Shown here in pieces: positions 19,866 through 29,842 of a DNA stretch of 64,000 nt. The notes beneath the pieces are model-generated. The model worked only from the letters and a program-made list of their open reading frames with translations, searched no databases and was not told where the DNA came from. Source of the DNA: an uncultured Acetobacteraceae bacterium. GTDB lineage: Bacteria > Pseudomonadota > Alphaproteobacteria > Acetobacterales > Acetobacteraceae. The stretch covers positions 1 through 64,000 of the forward strand of contig CALMVI010000156.1 in assembly GCA_937873095.1 (NCBI GenBank), in the 5' to 3' direction. The position numbers were made by a program, and so were the translations under genes. Within the stretch, counting starts at the first letter, position 1. Every line of letters starts with the position of its first letter.

Positions 19866-22133
19866 TCAGAAGAACTTGCGTATCCCTGCGTAGAACGCCC
19901 GTCTCGGCCCATATTGCGGGGCGAACACGCCGACGCCGGTTCCCGAGCGGATCTCGTAGCTGCGGTCAGTGACGTTGATTATCGCGGCGTTCAGTTCGAA
20001 CGGTCCTCCGAACACGTGGTCGAAACGGTGCGTGGCGCCCAGGTTCAGCTGGAAATACGGTGCAACCGCGCCGCCGTTCGGAACGTCGCCTGCATCCTCG
20101 CGCAGGCCGGTGCCGTATAGCGCGTCGGCGTTCAGATGCGTGCCGAACAGGTTGTAGGACGCCCCTGCCGACGCCGTGTAGAACTGGTTGTGATCGGTAT
20201 AGATGTAGTGGGTGTCGATGTAGGCCAGATCGTCAGGGCTGAAGTTGAATTGCTGCGAGACCAGCTGGGTCGCGCGCTCCCGACCGATTGAAAGGTTGCC
20301 GTAGGCCGACAGGTTGCCGCGGTCATAGGTTCCGGTGAACTCGATTCCCAGCACGTGCGCGTGCGCGTAGTTGAACACCGATTCGATGATGGGAGCGCCG
20401 AACTGGCCCTCGTCGATCAGGTCGCGCGCGATCTTCCAGTAGCCGTCCACCCCCAGCCTGAAGCCGGGGAAAAACACATGCTCGGCGCCCACGTCGAAGT
20501 AGTTCGAGCGTTCAGGCAGGATGGGGCTGTCCTGGGGCGGCGAAGCCTGCGTGTAGCCGCCAGGGTAACCGGTCGTGCCGGCAAACGTCGAGATCGACTG
20601 ACCTGATATGTTCTCAAGCGAGGGCGGCGTGAAATATCGCGAATAGCCGGCGTGAAACGCGGTTTCCGCATCCGGCTTCCAGACCAGGTTGACGCGCGGG
20701 CTCACCTGCTGGGTGTCGGTATAGGCGTTCAGCACGTCGTAGCGTAGTCCGTAGTTGACGGTCAGCGTCGGCACGACGCGCCATTCGTCCTGCGCGTAGG
20801 CGCTATAGGTGAAGCCGGTCTTGCCGGCTCCGTCGGTCACGTGCACGGGGGTGGTACCGACGCTCGAACAATCGGCGGCCAGGCAGGGAAACACGTCGGA
20901 ACTCGTGCTGGACGTCGCTCGCTCACCGTTGAACAGGAGGCCGTAGCGGAGCGTGTGGTTGTCGGCGACCTCGTAGCTGCCGTCGACCTGCACGCCTTCG
21001 GCGACGTCCGAGCGGGTGGCGTTCTGCGCCAGGCCGTAGAACAGCAGGTCGCCGACGTGGTCGGGTGTATAGGCCAGCCGGCTATACCGTTCGAATGCCG
21101 AAATCTGGAAGCTGTAGCCGTCCGCAGCCTTGAGGTAGGACAGTATGCCGTAATCGTTGCTCTCGTTCTGGCTCTCGTTCAGCAGGGCCGAATTGAAGTA
21201 GCTCTGGTTGCCGAGCGTGAAGGCGGTCGGCTGGCCCGGGTTGTCCGGTATCTGGAACGCGCCCTGGTACACGCCGAACATCGCCGTGATCTTGCTGGTG
21301 GAATCGATGATGTCTTCGATGTAGCCGAAGCCGTGCCCCTGCTGCGTGTCGTCGTGCAGCGGCTCGCTGGACCCGGTCGGGTTTTCGATGCCGATGCCGT
21401 TCTGGGTGTAGTCGCCGGCGAAGTAGTAGGAGATGGTGCCGACGGCGCCGGCATACTCGGCGGAGGGCTCCAGCCAGCCGTGGCTACCGCCGTAGATGCC
21501 GATCGAACCGCCCGGCTGGAACGTCCCCGACTTGGTCTGTATGTCGACGATGCCAGTCGTGTACAAGCCGTATTGGGCCGGCAACGACCCGGTGATCACG
21601 TCGATCGAGGAGGCGAAGCGCGAAGTCAGGCTCTGGCCGAAGAAGCTTATGCCTTCGGGCAGGATGACGCCGTCGATGCGGTACTGGATGTTGGCGTGGT
21701 CGTTGCGCAAATGGATCTGGCCGTAGGAGTCCTGAGACGCACCCGGAACTTGCAGAAGGGTCTGGTTGAGCGGGATGTCCTCGCCGCCCGGCTGGTTCTG
21801 GATCGCCTTGCTGCTCAGCGTGTAGACCGTGGCCCCGATACGCGTCTCGATCTGGCTGCGCGCCTTCGCAAGCCGTTTGGCGGTCACGATGATGTCTTCC
21901 GTGGTGCCGGGGGCCGGAGATTGACGCGTGGGCAGCGATGCGGGCGCAGGATTGGCAGCAGGCGGCTGCTGCTGGTCGGCCAGGGCGGACACGACGGGAC
22001 TGGTCAGGGCAGAGGTGGCGAGTGCCGCCCAGACGACGCCGCGGCTGCGCGCCGTGCACCGACGGCGGCTGGGGAGTTGGCCGGTCCGGTCGCGCTGGCA
22101 GCATAGACCGACACGTAGGATTGACACGGCCAC
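19866..22133 (-). CDS. TonB-dependent receptor, probable zinc uptake
   Basis: Plug domain (EDIIVTAKRLAKARSQIETRIGATVYTLSSKAIQNQPGGEDIPLNQTLLQVPG), C-terminal beta-strand ending in RAFYAGIRKFF; next to znuBC/zur. Confidence 0.9.
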   Translation of the reverse strand: MAVSILRVGLCCQRDRTGQLPSRRRCTARSRGVVWAALATSALTSPVVSALADQQQPPAANPAPASLPTRQSPAPGTTEDIIVTAKRLAKARSQIETRIGATVYTLSSKAIQNQPGGEDIPLNQTLLQVPGASQDSYGQIHLRNDHANIQYRIDGVILPEGISFFGQSLTSRFASSIDVITGSLPAQYGLYTTGIVDIQTKSGTFQPGGSIGIYGGSHGWLEPSAEYAGAVGTISYYFAGDYTQNGIGIENPTGSSEPLHDDTQQGHGFGYIEDIIDSTSKITAMFGVYQGAFQIPDNPGQPTAFTLGNQSYFNSALLNESQNESNDYGILSYLKAADGYSFQISAFERYSRLAYTPDHVGDLLFYGLAQNATRSDVAEGVQVDGSYEVADNHTLRYGLLFNGERATSSTSSDVFPCLAADCSSVGTTPVHVTDGAGKTGFTYSAYAQDEWRVVPTLTVNYGLRYDVLNAYTDTQQVSPRVNLVWKPDAETAFHAGYSRYFTPPSLENISGQSISTFAGTTGYPGGYTQASPPQDSPILPERSNYFDVGAEHVFFPGFRLGVDGYWKIARDLIDEGQFGAPIIESVFNYAHAHVLGIEFTGTYDRGNLSAYGNLSIGRERATQLVSQQFNFSPDDLAYIDTHYIYTDHNQFYTASAGASYNLFGTHLNADALYGTGLREDAGDVPNGGAVAPYFQLNLGATHRFDHVFGGPFELNAAIINVTDRSYEIRSGTGVGVFAPQYGPRRAFYAGIRKFF

Positions 22134-22154
22134 ACCCCCTCACAATGACGCAAT

Positions 22155-22167
22155 GTTATCACATAAC
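22155..22167. promoter_or_regulatory. Zur-box-like palindrome GTTATCACATAAC upstream of the TonB receptor
   Basis: Perfect GTTAT-N3-ATAAC dyad about 20 bp upstream of the receptor start; overlaps the znuB stop codon. Confidence 0.65.
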
Positions 22168-23004
22168 GTTGCGCCGCGCGGCCGTCAAACCCGTCGGGCG
22201 ACCAGGCAAGGCGGATGGCACGCCCGCCAGGACGTAGGCCGCCATGCTGAGCGCGCTGATGCAGAAGCTGGCGGGCCAGTCGGTCCAGTAGCACAGGGCG
22301 ATGCCGAGCCAGGCTTCCAGCAGCGCCAGGCCCGCCGACACGGCCAGCCCGGCAGGCACCCGCGTGGTCAGGCGCTGGGCTGCGGCCGCAGGACCCACCA
22401 TCAGCACGAACACCAGCAGAACGCCCACGATCTGCACGCACTCGGCGGTTGCCAGGGCCACGATCACCAGGAACAGCACGTCCTGCCGGCGCAGCGAGAC
22501 GCCGCGCGCCTCCGCCAGCTCCGGCTGCAGGCTGGCGAACAGCAGCGGGCGGGACGTCACGGCCAGTGCCGCCAGGCTCGGCACCGCCAGGGCCAGCAGC
22601 GCCCAGATCGTGGGCAGGTCGACCGAGAGCACGTTGCCGAACAGCAGCGCCGTCGCCTGGGTCGCAAACGCGGTGTAGTAGTGCAGGAACAGCAGGCCGA
22701 CGCCGAGCGAGAGCGACAGCGCCATGCCGATCGCCACGTCGCGCTGCGCCAGCGCGCCGCCGAGCGCGCCGATGCCGGCCCCCGCCACGACGGTCGCCGC
22801 CACCAGGCCCCAGAGCGGGGCCACCCCGAGCAGCACGGCGCCGGCGGCACCGGTGAAGCCGACATGCGCCAGGGCATGGCCGGCGAATGCCTGGCCGCGC
22901 AGGACGAGGAAGTAGCCGACCAGGCCGGACAGGACCGCCACGATCGTCGCCGCGGCAAAGGCGTGGCGCATGAAGTCGTACTCAAGCATCGCCGTGCCGG
23001 CCAT
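22159..23004 (-). CDS. znuB: Metal (zinc) ABC transporter permease
   Basis: MLEYDFMRHAFAAATIVAVLSGLVGYFLVLRGQAFAGHALAHVGFTGAAGA, ZnuB/MntB family. Confidence 0.93.
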   Translation of the reverse strand: MAGTAMLEYDFMRHAFAAATIVAVLSGLVGYFLVLRGQAFAGHALAHVGFTGAAGAVLLGVAPLWGLVAATVVAGAGIGALGGALAQRDVAIGMALSLSLGVGLLFLHYYTAFATQATALLFGNVLSVDLPTIWALLALAVPSLAALAVTSRPLLFASLQPELAEARGVSLRRQDVLFLVIVALATAECVQIVGVLLVFVLMVGPAAAAQRLTTRVPAGLAVSAGLALLEAWLGIALCYWTDWPASFCISALSMAAYVLAGVPSALPGRPTGLTAARRNVM

Positions 23005-23929
23005 GGGCTTGCCCGTCGTGAAAATGTCCGTCTTGGCGGTGCCCGTCTTGGCGATACGCGTCGCGCTCGGCGTCGTTGTTGCCCGACATGACGAAGACGC
23101 GGCCGCGCACGTGCACGACGTCGATCGGCGAACCGTAGAGGCGCGAGAGGACAGGGCCGGTAATCACCTCGGCCACCGTGCCGATCGCTGCGTGGCCGCC
23201 GCCCAGGTAGAGCACGCGGTCGAGCTGGCCCAGCAGCGGGTTCAGCTCGTGCGCGCTGAACAGCACGGTCATCCGCAGCTCGCGCTGGACCGCGCGCACC
23301 AGATCCACGACGCTGCGCTGGTGATGCACGTCCAGGCTCATCAGCGGCTCGTCGAGCAGAAGCAGGCGCGGCCGGCCGATCAGCGCCTGCGCCAGCAGCA
23401 GGCGCTGCCGTTCACCGCCGGACAGGTCAAGCAGCGGCCGGTCGGCAAGGTCGCGTCCGCCCACCATGTCGAGCGCCCAATCCACCTCGCGCCTGCCGTC
23501 GCGGTTCAGCATCGGCAGCCCCCACCGGTGCCCGCGCACCACGCCGGAGACGAACTCGCGGCCGCTGAGTCGCGCGCCGCCAGCGGCCGCGCGCGACTGG
23601 GGCATGTAGCCGATGGCCGGGTTGCCGCGCACCGGCCTGGCGCCCAGGACGCGGAGTTCGCCTTGCGCCGCCGGAACCAGGCCCAGCATGGCGCGCATCA
23701 GCGTGGTTTTGCCGGCGCCGTTCGGACCCAGCATGCCCACGAACTCGCCCGTCTCCAGCGCGAAGCTCACGTCCCTGAGAACGATGCGTCCGCCGCGCGC
23801 CAGGGTCACCCGGTCCAGCCAGGCGGCCTCGGCGCCGCCTGCGGGTGGCCGCACGATCCCGTCCCGCCGGCTGCCCGCCATAGGGGCGTCCGGCGCGCTC
23901 CTGGCGGTCATGCTGGCCTGGCTTGTCAT
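22982..23929 (-). CDS. znuC: Metal (zinc) ABC transporter ATP-binding protein
   Basis: Walker A GPNGAGKTTLMRAMLGL, signature LSGGERQRLLLAQAL, LLLLDEPLMSLD. Confidence 0.95.
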   Translation of the reverse strand: MTSQASMTARSAPDAPMAGSRRDGIVRPPAGGAEAAWLDRVTLARGGRIVLRDVSFALETGEFVGMLGPNGAGKTTLMRAMLGLVPAAQGELRVLGARPVRGNPAIGYMPQSRAAAGGARLSGREFVSGVVRGHRWGLPMLNRDGRREVDWALDMVGGRDLADRPLLDLSGGERQRLLLAQALIGRPRLLLLDEPLMSLDVHHQRSVVDLVRAVQRELRMTVLFSAHELNPLLGQLDRVLYLGGGHAAIGTVAEVITGPVLSRLYGSPIDVVHVRGRVFVMSGNNDAERDAYRQDGHRQDGHFHDGQAHGRHGDA

Positions 23930-23937
23930 TGCTGCCT

Positions 23938-23950
23938 GTTATAACATAGC
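23938..23950. promoter_or_regulatory. Zur-box-like site GTTATAACATAGC in the zur/znuC intergenic region
   Basis: 12 of 13 match to GTTATNNNATAAC; contains perfect TGTTATAACA palindrome; lies between divergent znuCB and zur. Confidence 0.6.
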
Positions 23951-24022
23951 TTGACCCTCGTCCAGTGGTTGGGAGTGGCATGCGGTCGGGTGCATCCGAT
24001 ATGAAGGCGGGCGGAGGATGCG

Positions 24023-24475
24023 ATGACCGGATCGACGCGGAAGATCGACGAGCAGCTGGAGGCGGCGTCGCACGCCTGCAGCCGATCCAACACGCAGCTG
24101 ACGGAGCTGCGTCGGACGGTGCTCGGGCTGGTCCTGCAGGCGGAACGGCCGCTGACCGCCTATCAGCTGCTCGACCGGCTGAAAGAGACCCGGCGCGGCG
24201 CGATGCCGCCCACGATCTATCGCGCCCTGGATTTCCTGCTGGACAACAAGCTGATCCACAGGGTGGAAAGCCTGAACGCCTTCATGCCGTGCGAGGCGGG
24301 CCACCACGACTGCGCCGTGCAGTTCCTGATCTGCACGGAGTGCGGCCAGGTTGCCGAGCTGGAGGACCGCTCGGTGTCACAGGCGCTGGATCGCGCAGCC
24401 CAGGCCGCCGGGTTCCGCCCCTCGGGCACCATCATCGAAATCGAAGGCCTGTGCGCGGCCTGTGCGGAGGCATGA
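24023..24475 (+). CDS. zur: Fur family transcriptional regulator, Zur type
   Basis: LTELRRTVLGLVLQAERPLTAYQLLDRLKETRRGAMPPTIYRALDFLLDNKLIHRVESLNAFMPC, metal-binding CTECG and CAAC; zinc transport neighbours. Confidence 0.92.
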   Translation: MTGSTRKIDEQLEAASHACSRSNTQLTELRRTVLGLVLQAERPLTAYQLLDRLKETRRGAMPPTIYRALDFLLDNKLIHRVESLNAFMPCEAGHHDCAVQFLICTECGQVAELEDRSVSQALDRAAQAAGFRPSGTIIEIEGLCAACAEA

Positions 24476-24480
24476 CGCCA

Positions 24481-26540
24481 TGCGCCGTGGACTGATCCTG
24501 ATTGCGCTGTTGCTGGGTGCCGCTGCCGCCCGGACGGCCGACCCGTATCTCTGGCTGGAGGAGGTGCACGGGGCGCGTGCGCTCGACTGGGTGCGCGCCG
24601 AGAACGCAAGATCGCTCCGGCCGCTGCAGTCCGACCCGAACTACCGGCCGTTCTTCGATCAGGCGCTGGCGATCGCCCAGGCCGCGGACCGCATCCCCAC
24701 GCCTGAGCTGGTCGGCGCGGACGTCTACAACTTGTGGCAGGACCGCGTGCACGTGCAGGGCCTGTGGCGCCACACGACGCAGGCCGACTACGCGGGGGCG
24801 CAGCCGCACTGGCAGACCGCGATCGACCTGGACGCGCTGTCGCGCGCCGAGCACCACGTCTGGGTCTGGGAAGGGGCCACCTGCGAACGCCCGAAGAGCA
24901 CGCGCTGCCTGGTCGCCTTGTCGGAGGGCGGCGAGGATGCGGTGACGACGCGCGAGTTCGACCTGACGGCGGCCGGCTTCGTGCAGGGCGGCTTCGTTCT
25001 GCCGCACGCCAAGCAGGTCGCCGATTGGGAAGGCGAGGACAGCATCCTGGTCGGCACGGATTGGGGGCCGGGCAGCATGACGGCGTCGGGCTATCCGTTC
25101 GTCATCAAGCGGCTGCACCGGGGCCAGGCGTTGTCGCAGGCCGAGGAGGTGTTCAGGGGCACGCCGCAGGACGTCAGCGTGCTGATTGCGGCTTTCGTGG
25201 ACGACCAGGGCCATCGCGCCGTCATCCTGCAGCGTGGACTGGACTTCTTCCGCTCGGAGTTCCGGCTCGTGACCCCCGGTGGCACGGCGAAGCTGAACCT
25301 GCCGGAGAAGGCGGAGGTGGAGGGGCTGGTGCGTGGCCAGCTGATCGTGAAGCTGAACCAGGCGATGGGCGCGTTGCCGTCGGGCAGCCTGGTGTCGCTC
25401 GCGCTCTCGGCGCCGCAGGGGACGCCGCGCCTGATCCTGGCGCCGACCGCGCGGCAGGCGATCGAGGAGGTGGGGGTCACGGCTGGCTGCATCGTCGTCA
25501 CCATGCTCGACGAGGTGCGCGGCCGCGCCCTGGCGCTGACGGCGGGCCAGGATGGCGGCTGGGTGGCCCACGCGCTGGCGCTGCCGGACAACGCCGCGGT
25601 CAAGCTGGTGACCGCGGGCAGCCTGGACGACCGCGCCTACCTCCAGGTGGCCAGCTTCCTGCTGCCGGACACACTGTACCAGCTGGATGCCGCCACTCCG
25701 GCCGCGGCGCCGGTCGCGATCAGGTCCTTGCCGGCGCAGTTCGACGCGTCGCGCGACGTGGCCGAGCAGCTGCAGGCGACGTCCACGGACGGCACGAAGA
25801 TCCCGTATTTCCTGGTGCGCCCGAAATCGGCCAGGCTCGACGGCAGCAACCCCACCCTGCTGACCGGCTATGGCGGCTTCGACGTGAGCGAGACACCGTC
25901 CTATAACGGTACGGTCGGCAAGCTTTGGCTGGAGCGTGGCGGCAGCTACGCGCTGGCCAACATACGCGGCGGCGGAGAGTTCGGCCCTGCCTGGCACGAG
26001 GCTGGGCTGAAGACCCACCGCCAGCGCATCTACGACGATTTCGCGGCCGTGGCGCGCGACCTGGAGGCGCGCCGCTTCACCAGTCCCGCCCATCTCGGCA
26101 TACGCGGGCGGTCCAATGGCGGCCTGCTGATGGGCGTGGAGTTCGAGCAGCATCCCGAGCTGTGGAACGCCGTGATCATCGGCGTGCCCTTGCTGGACAT
26201 GCTGCGTTTCGAGCAGATCGCCGCCGGCGCGAGCTGGGTCGGCGAATACGGCAGCGTCGCCAACCCGGACGAGCGTGCGTTCCTGCAGCGCATCTCGCCC
26301 TATGCCAACCTGAAGCCGGACGGGCACTACCCCACACCTTATATCTTTACCACGACCTCGGACGACCGGGTGGGTCCGGTACACGCGCGCAAGTTCGCGG
26401 CCCTGATGGAGGCGCAGGGACACCCGTTCCTCTATTACGAGGCGCTGGAGGGCGGTCACGTGGCCAGCGCCAATCTGCGCGAGGCCGCGATGGAGCAGGC
26501 GCTGGAGATGACCTATCTGACGTCCAAGCTGATGCGATGA
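24481..26540 (+). CDS. Prolyl oligopeptidase family (S9) serine peptidase
   Basis: PYLWLEEVHGARALDWVRAEN; catalytic GIRGRSNGGLLMG and C-terminal GGHVASA. Confidence 0.92.
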
Positions 26541-27466
26541 CGGCGGGCAGCCGTGCCGCGCGAGGGATCAGACGCCGCCTGAACGCTTTCTGCCTTTGCA
26601 CGGCGAGCGTTCTGCTCGCTGTGTCGGCAGGCGCGGCCCGTGCCCAACCGCTCACGGTGGTCGCCGCGGAAAATTTTTATGGCGACATAGCGCGGCAGAT
26701 CGGGGGGGATAACGTCTCCGTCACGAGCATCCTCGCCAGCCCGGGCCAGGATCCGCATCTGTTCGAGCTGAGCGCCTCGGTCGCGCGCGACGTGTCCAGG
26801 GCGGGCCTCGTGATCGAGAACGGTCTTGGCTACGACGCCTGGATGGACCGGCTCGTGCAGGCAGCCCGCCCGCGGCCGCGGCGCGTGATCGTGGTCGCTT
26901 CCCTGCTGCGGCGGCGCGCCGGGGACAACCCGCATCTCTGGTTCGATCCCGCCGCCATGCCGGCGCTGGCCCACGCGCTATGCGCCGGCTACAGCGAGAG
27001 CGACCCCGCGCACGCGGCGGATTACGCGCAACGGCTGGCCCGCTTCGGTGCGGCGATGGCGCCCGTTGCGGCCAAGATCGCGTCGTTGCGGCAGAAGCTG
27101 CAGGGGGCGGAGGTGATGGCGACGGAGCCGGTGTTCGGCTACATGATCGCCGCTCTCGGCATGGTCTCGCACGACCAGCGCTTTCAGCTCGCTGTCATGA
27201 ACGAGACCGAAGCGAGTGCCTCCGACGTGGCCGCCTTCGAGGACGGGCTGCGGTCTCGTCGTGTTCGGCTGCTGATCGTCAACCGACAGGCAAGCAGCGC
27301 TGTGGCCGACCGGATGAGATCGGTGGCGCTGGCAGCCGGCGTGCCGGTGGTGAGCGCTTCGGAGACCGAGCCTGCGGGTCTGTCCTACCAGGCCTGGATG
27401 CTGGCGGAACTTGGCGCGGTGGAAGCGGCCCTGGACTTGCCCAAGGCGTCGCGCCGGTTGGAGTAG
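26537..27466 (+). CDS. znuA: Zinc ABC transporter substrate-binding protein
   Basis: LTVVAAENFYGDIARQIGGDNVSVTSILASPGQDPHLFELS, DNPHLWFDPAAMPALA; ATGA overlap with the peptidase gene. Confidence 0.92.
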   Translation: MTAGSRAARGIRRRLNAFCLCTASVLLAVSAGAARAQPLTVVAAENFYGDIARQIGGDNVSVTSILASPGQDPHLFELSASVARDVSRAGLVIENGLGYDAWMDRLVQAARPRPRRVIVVASLLRRRAGDNPHLWFDPAAMPALAHALCAGYSESDPAHAADYAQRLARFGAAMAPVAAKIASLRQKLQGAEVMATEPVFGYMIAALGMVSHDQRFQLAVMNETEASASDVAAFEDGLRSRRVRLLIVNRQASSAVADRMRSVALAAGVPVVSASETEPAGLSYQAWMLAELGAVEAALDLPKASRRLE

Positions 27467-27473
27467 CGCGTGT

Positions 27474-29483
27474 TCAGCCCACACTTCTTCGCTTGTCGGT
27501 CCTGTTGCTGTCGGGCAGGGCGTGGTCGGGATCGAGGGTCACGTCCCTGACGGGCTTGTTGGTCGCGACGTCGACGGTTGCGGTGCCGCCCTTGAAGAAG
27601 GCCTCGACAGGCAGGACCAGCCGCTGCGACGTGCCGTCGGTGAACCGCACCTCCAGCGTGACCGGCATGACCAGGCGGTCGCGCGCGCTCACGACCACGC
27701 TCAGTCCGTGCGCGGGGTCGCCGCCGACATAGGTGACCTTGTCGAGCGACACATCCATCGTTTCGTTGGCGAAGTACCAGCCGCGCCACCACCAGGCGAG
27801 GTCTTCGCCGGCCTCGCTGCTCATGAAGCGGAAGAAATCGGATGGCGACGGGTGCTTGTATGCCCAGGCGGCGATGTAGGCGCGGAAGGCCGCGTCGAAC
27901 CGCGGCGGGCCGAGTATCTGCTCGCGCAGTAGCACCAGTCCCAGCGCCGGCTTGAAGTAGCTGATCGGGTGGCGGTACGTCTCGGTGACCTGGTCGGCCG
28001 GCGTCAGGATGATCGGCGCATGGGCATCGGCCAGCCAGGGCAGTATCTCGTCCGCCGGGTTGCCGCCGTGCTCCGCGTATTCCGGGTCGCGCTTGGGGGC
28101 GTACTCGCCGTGGTTGAACGCGTCGGACGCATAGACGTCGATGAAGGTGTTCGATCCTTCGTCCATCCAGGCGTCGCGGCGTTCGTTGCTGCCGACGATC
28201 ATCGGGAACCAGCTGTGGCCGACCTCGTGCGTCGTGATCCAGAACAGGTCCCGTCCCGCGTCGGCGCGGTCGTCGAACACGATGCCTGGATACTCCATGC
28301 CCGCGCCGTGGCCGCCGAGGTTGACCATCACCGGCCAGGGATAGGTGAACCAGCGGGCGGAGAAATGCTCTATGGCGAATTTGACGTATTCCGTCGACCG
28401 GCCCCATCGCGCCGCTCCCGCCGATTCGGGCGGATAGACCGACATCGCCAGCGCGTGCCCGCCGCCGGGCAGGTTGATGCGGGCGGCGTCCCACACGAAG
28501 GCGGGCGAGGCGGCGAACGCCACGTCGCGCGTCTGCGCCATGTGGAACCGCCAGGTCTTGGTGTCTGGAGCGGCAGTACCGGCGCCGACCTCCGAGGGCG
28601 CGCGCACGACGATCGTGCTGTCGCTGGACGCGGCGCGCGCGAGGCGGTCGCGCTGCTGCGCAGTCAGCACCTCCTCAGGGTTCACCAGGCTGCCCGAGCC
28701 GGCGACGATGTAGTTCGACGGCACGGTCACCGCGTAGTCGATGTCGCCGTATTCGAGGTAGAACTCGCCTGAGCCGAGATAGGGCGCCGTGTCCCACCCG
28801 CGCAGATCGTCATAGACCGCCATGCGCGGGAACCACTGCGCGATCTCGTAGATGTCGCCGTGCGGCGTTCCTGTCACGGCCGTGCGGCCGCCCCAATCGC
28901 CCGGCACGGTGTAGCTGTAGGCGATGTGGATGACCGCCCGTCCGCCATGCCCGGCCAGGGGCGAGGGCAGGCGCAGTTGCAGGCGCGTGTCGGTGACGGT
29001 CTGGATCGGCGTGGCGGTGGCGCCCTGCTGAACCGTGATGTCGCCCAGGCGATACCCGTCGGTGAACTCGCCGGCGCTCCGCCGCGGGCCGCGGGGCATG
29101 GCGGCTGCCCTGGCATCGCGGCGATAGATGTTCTGGTCCAGCTGGACCCAGAGCACGTCCAGCGCGTCGGGGCTGTTGTTGGTGTAGGTGATGGTCTCGG
29201 TGGCGGTCAGCCTGTGCGACGCCGTGTCGATGGCGGCCTCTATCCGGTAATCGGCGCGGTTCTGCCAGTAGCCGGGCGCAGGCCTGCCGCCTGCCGAGCG
29301 GGTGGCGCCGGGCGGCGTGGGCAGGGTCAAAGGGGCGAACGCCGCCAGCGGGTCGAAACCAGCGGACGAGGGGGCCGCCCAGCCTGGCGCTGCGGCCGGC
29401 AACGGTGCCACGAGGCAGGCGGCGCGAACCCATCTCCGAAGCGCTCCAGGCCGCTTCGGGCCCCACCGACCGGACCTGCTCAT
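27474..29483 (-). CDS. M1 family metallopeptidase
   Basis: Zn motif TTHEVGHSWFPMIVGSNERRDAWMDEGSNTFID (HEXXH...E). Confidence 0.94.
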   Translation of the reverse strand: MSRSGRWGPKRPGALRRWVRAACLVAPLPAAAPGWAAPSSAGFDPLAAFAPLTLPTPPGATRSAGGRPAPGYWQNRADYRIEAAIDTASHRLTATETITYTNNSPDALDVLWVQLDQNIYRRDARAAAMPRGPRRSAGEFTDGYRLGDITVQQGATATPIQTVTDTRLQLRLPSPLAGHGGRAVIHIAYSYTVPGDWGGRTAVTGTPHGDIYEIAQWFPRMAVYDDLRGWDTAPYLGSGEFYLEYGDIDYAVTVPSNYIVAGSGSLVNPEEVLTAQQRDRLARAASSDSTIVVRAPSEVGAGTAAPDTKTWRFHMAQTRDVAFAASPAFVWDAARINLPGGGHALAMSVYPPESAGAARWGRSTEYVKFAIEHFSARWFTYPWPVMVNLGGHGAGMEYPGIVFDDRADAGRDLFWITTHEVGHSWFPMIVGSNERRDAWMDEGSNTFIDVYASDAFNHGEYAPKRDPEYAEHGGNPADEILPWLADAHAPIILTPADQVTETYRHPISYFKPALGLVLLREQILGPPRFDAAFRAYIAAWAYKHPSPSDFFRFMSSEAGEDLAWWWRGWYFANETMDVSLDKVTYVGGDPAHGLSVVVSARDRLVMPVTLEVRFTDGTSQRLVLPVEAFFKGGTATVDVATNKPVRDVTLDPDHALPDSNRTDKRRSVG

Positions 29484-29507
29484 GCGTGCTCCATTCTAGA
29501 GCAGCAT

Positions 29508-29533
29508 CATCCAGACTGGAATAAGTCTGGATG
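29508..29533. repeat. Perfect inverted repeat CATCCAGACT-ggaata-AGTCTGGATG
   Basis: Read directly; 10 bp arms, 6 nt loop. Confidence 0.9.
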
Positions 29534-29559
29534 TTTAAGCTGCCCGACAAACACAAGGG

Positions 29560-29602
29560 TTGAGCGGGTTCAGGCTGGCACGGTCAACCTGAACCCGCTC
29601 AA
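29560..29602. repeat. Perfect inverted repeat TTGAGCGGGTTCAGG...CCTGAACCCGCTCAA
   Basis: Read directly; 15 bp perfect arms. Confidence 0.9.
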
Positions 29603-29842
29603 GCGCCAGAGGCATCGTGGCCGAACCGCAACACCGAAGCAATCAGGGCTGGAGGGCCGCTACGCGTCGCACGCTCCGGCTCGTCGGCCAAGCGCGGGCA
29701 AACGCCCGAAGGCAAGCTCAAGGGTGCGTCCGGATCCATGGTCACCTCGATGACCGAGTTGCAGCTCGAGGACATGGCCCGTACCAGGCGCGGGGGAAAC
29801 CCGAGCACGCGGGCCGCCCCGGAGACGGGGCGCGGTCTCAGG

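Noticed and set aside
17579-19912. 777 aa version of the glpK ORF
   Set aside because: N-terminal extension lacks coding character; start trimmed to 19072.
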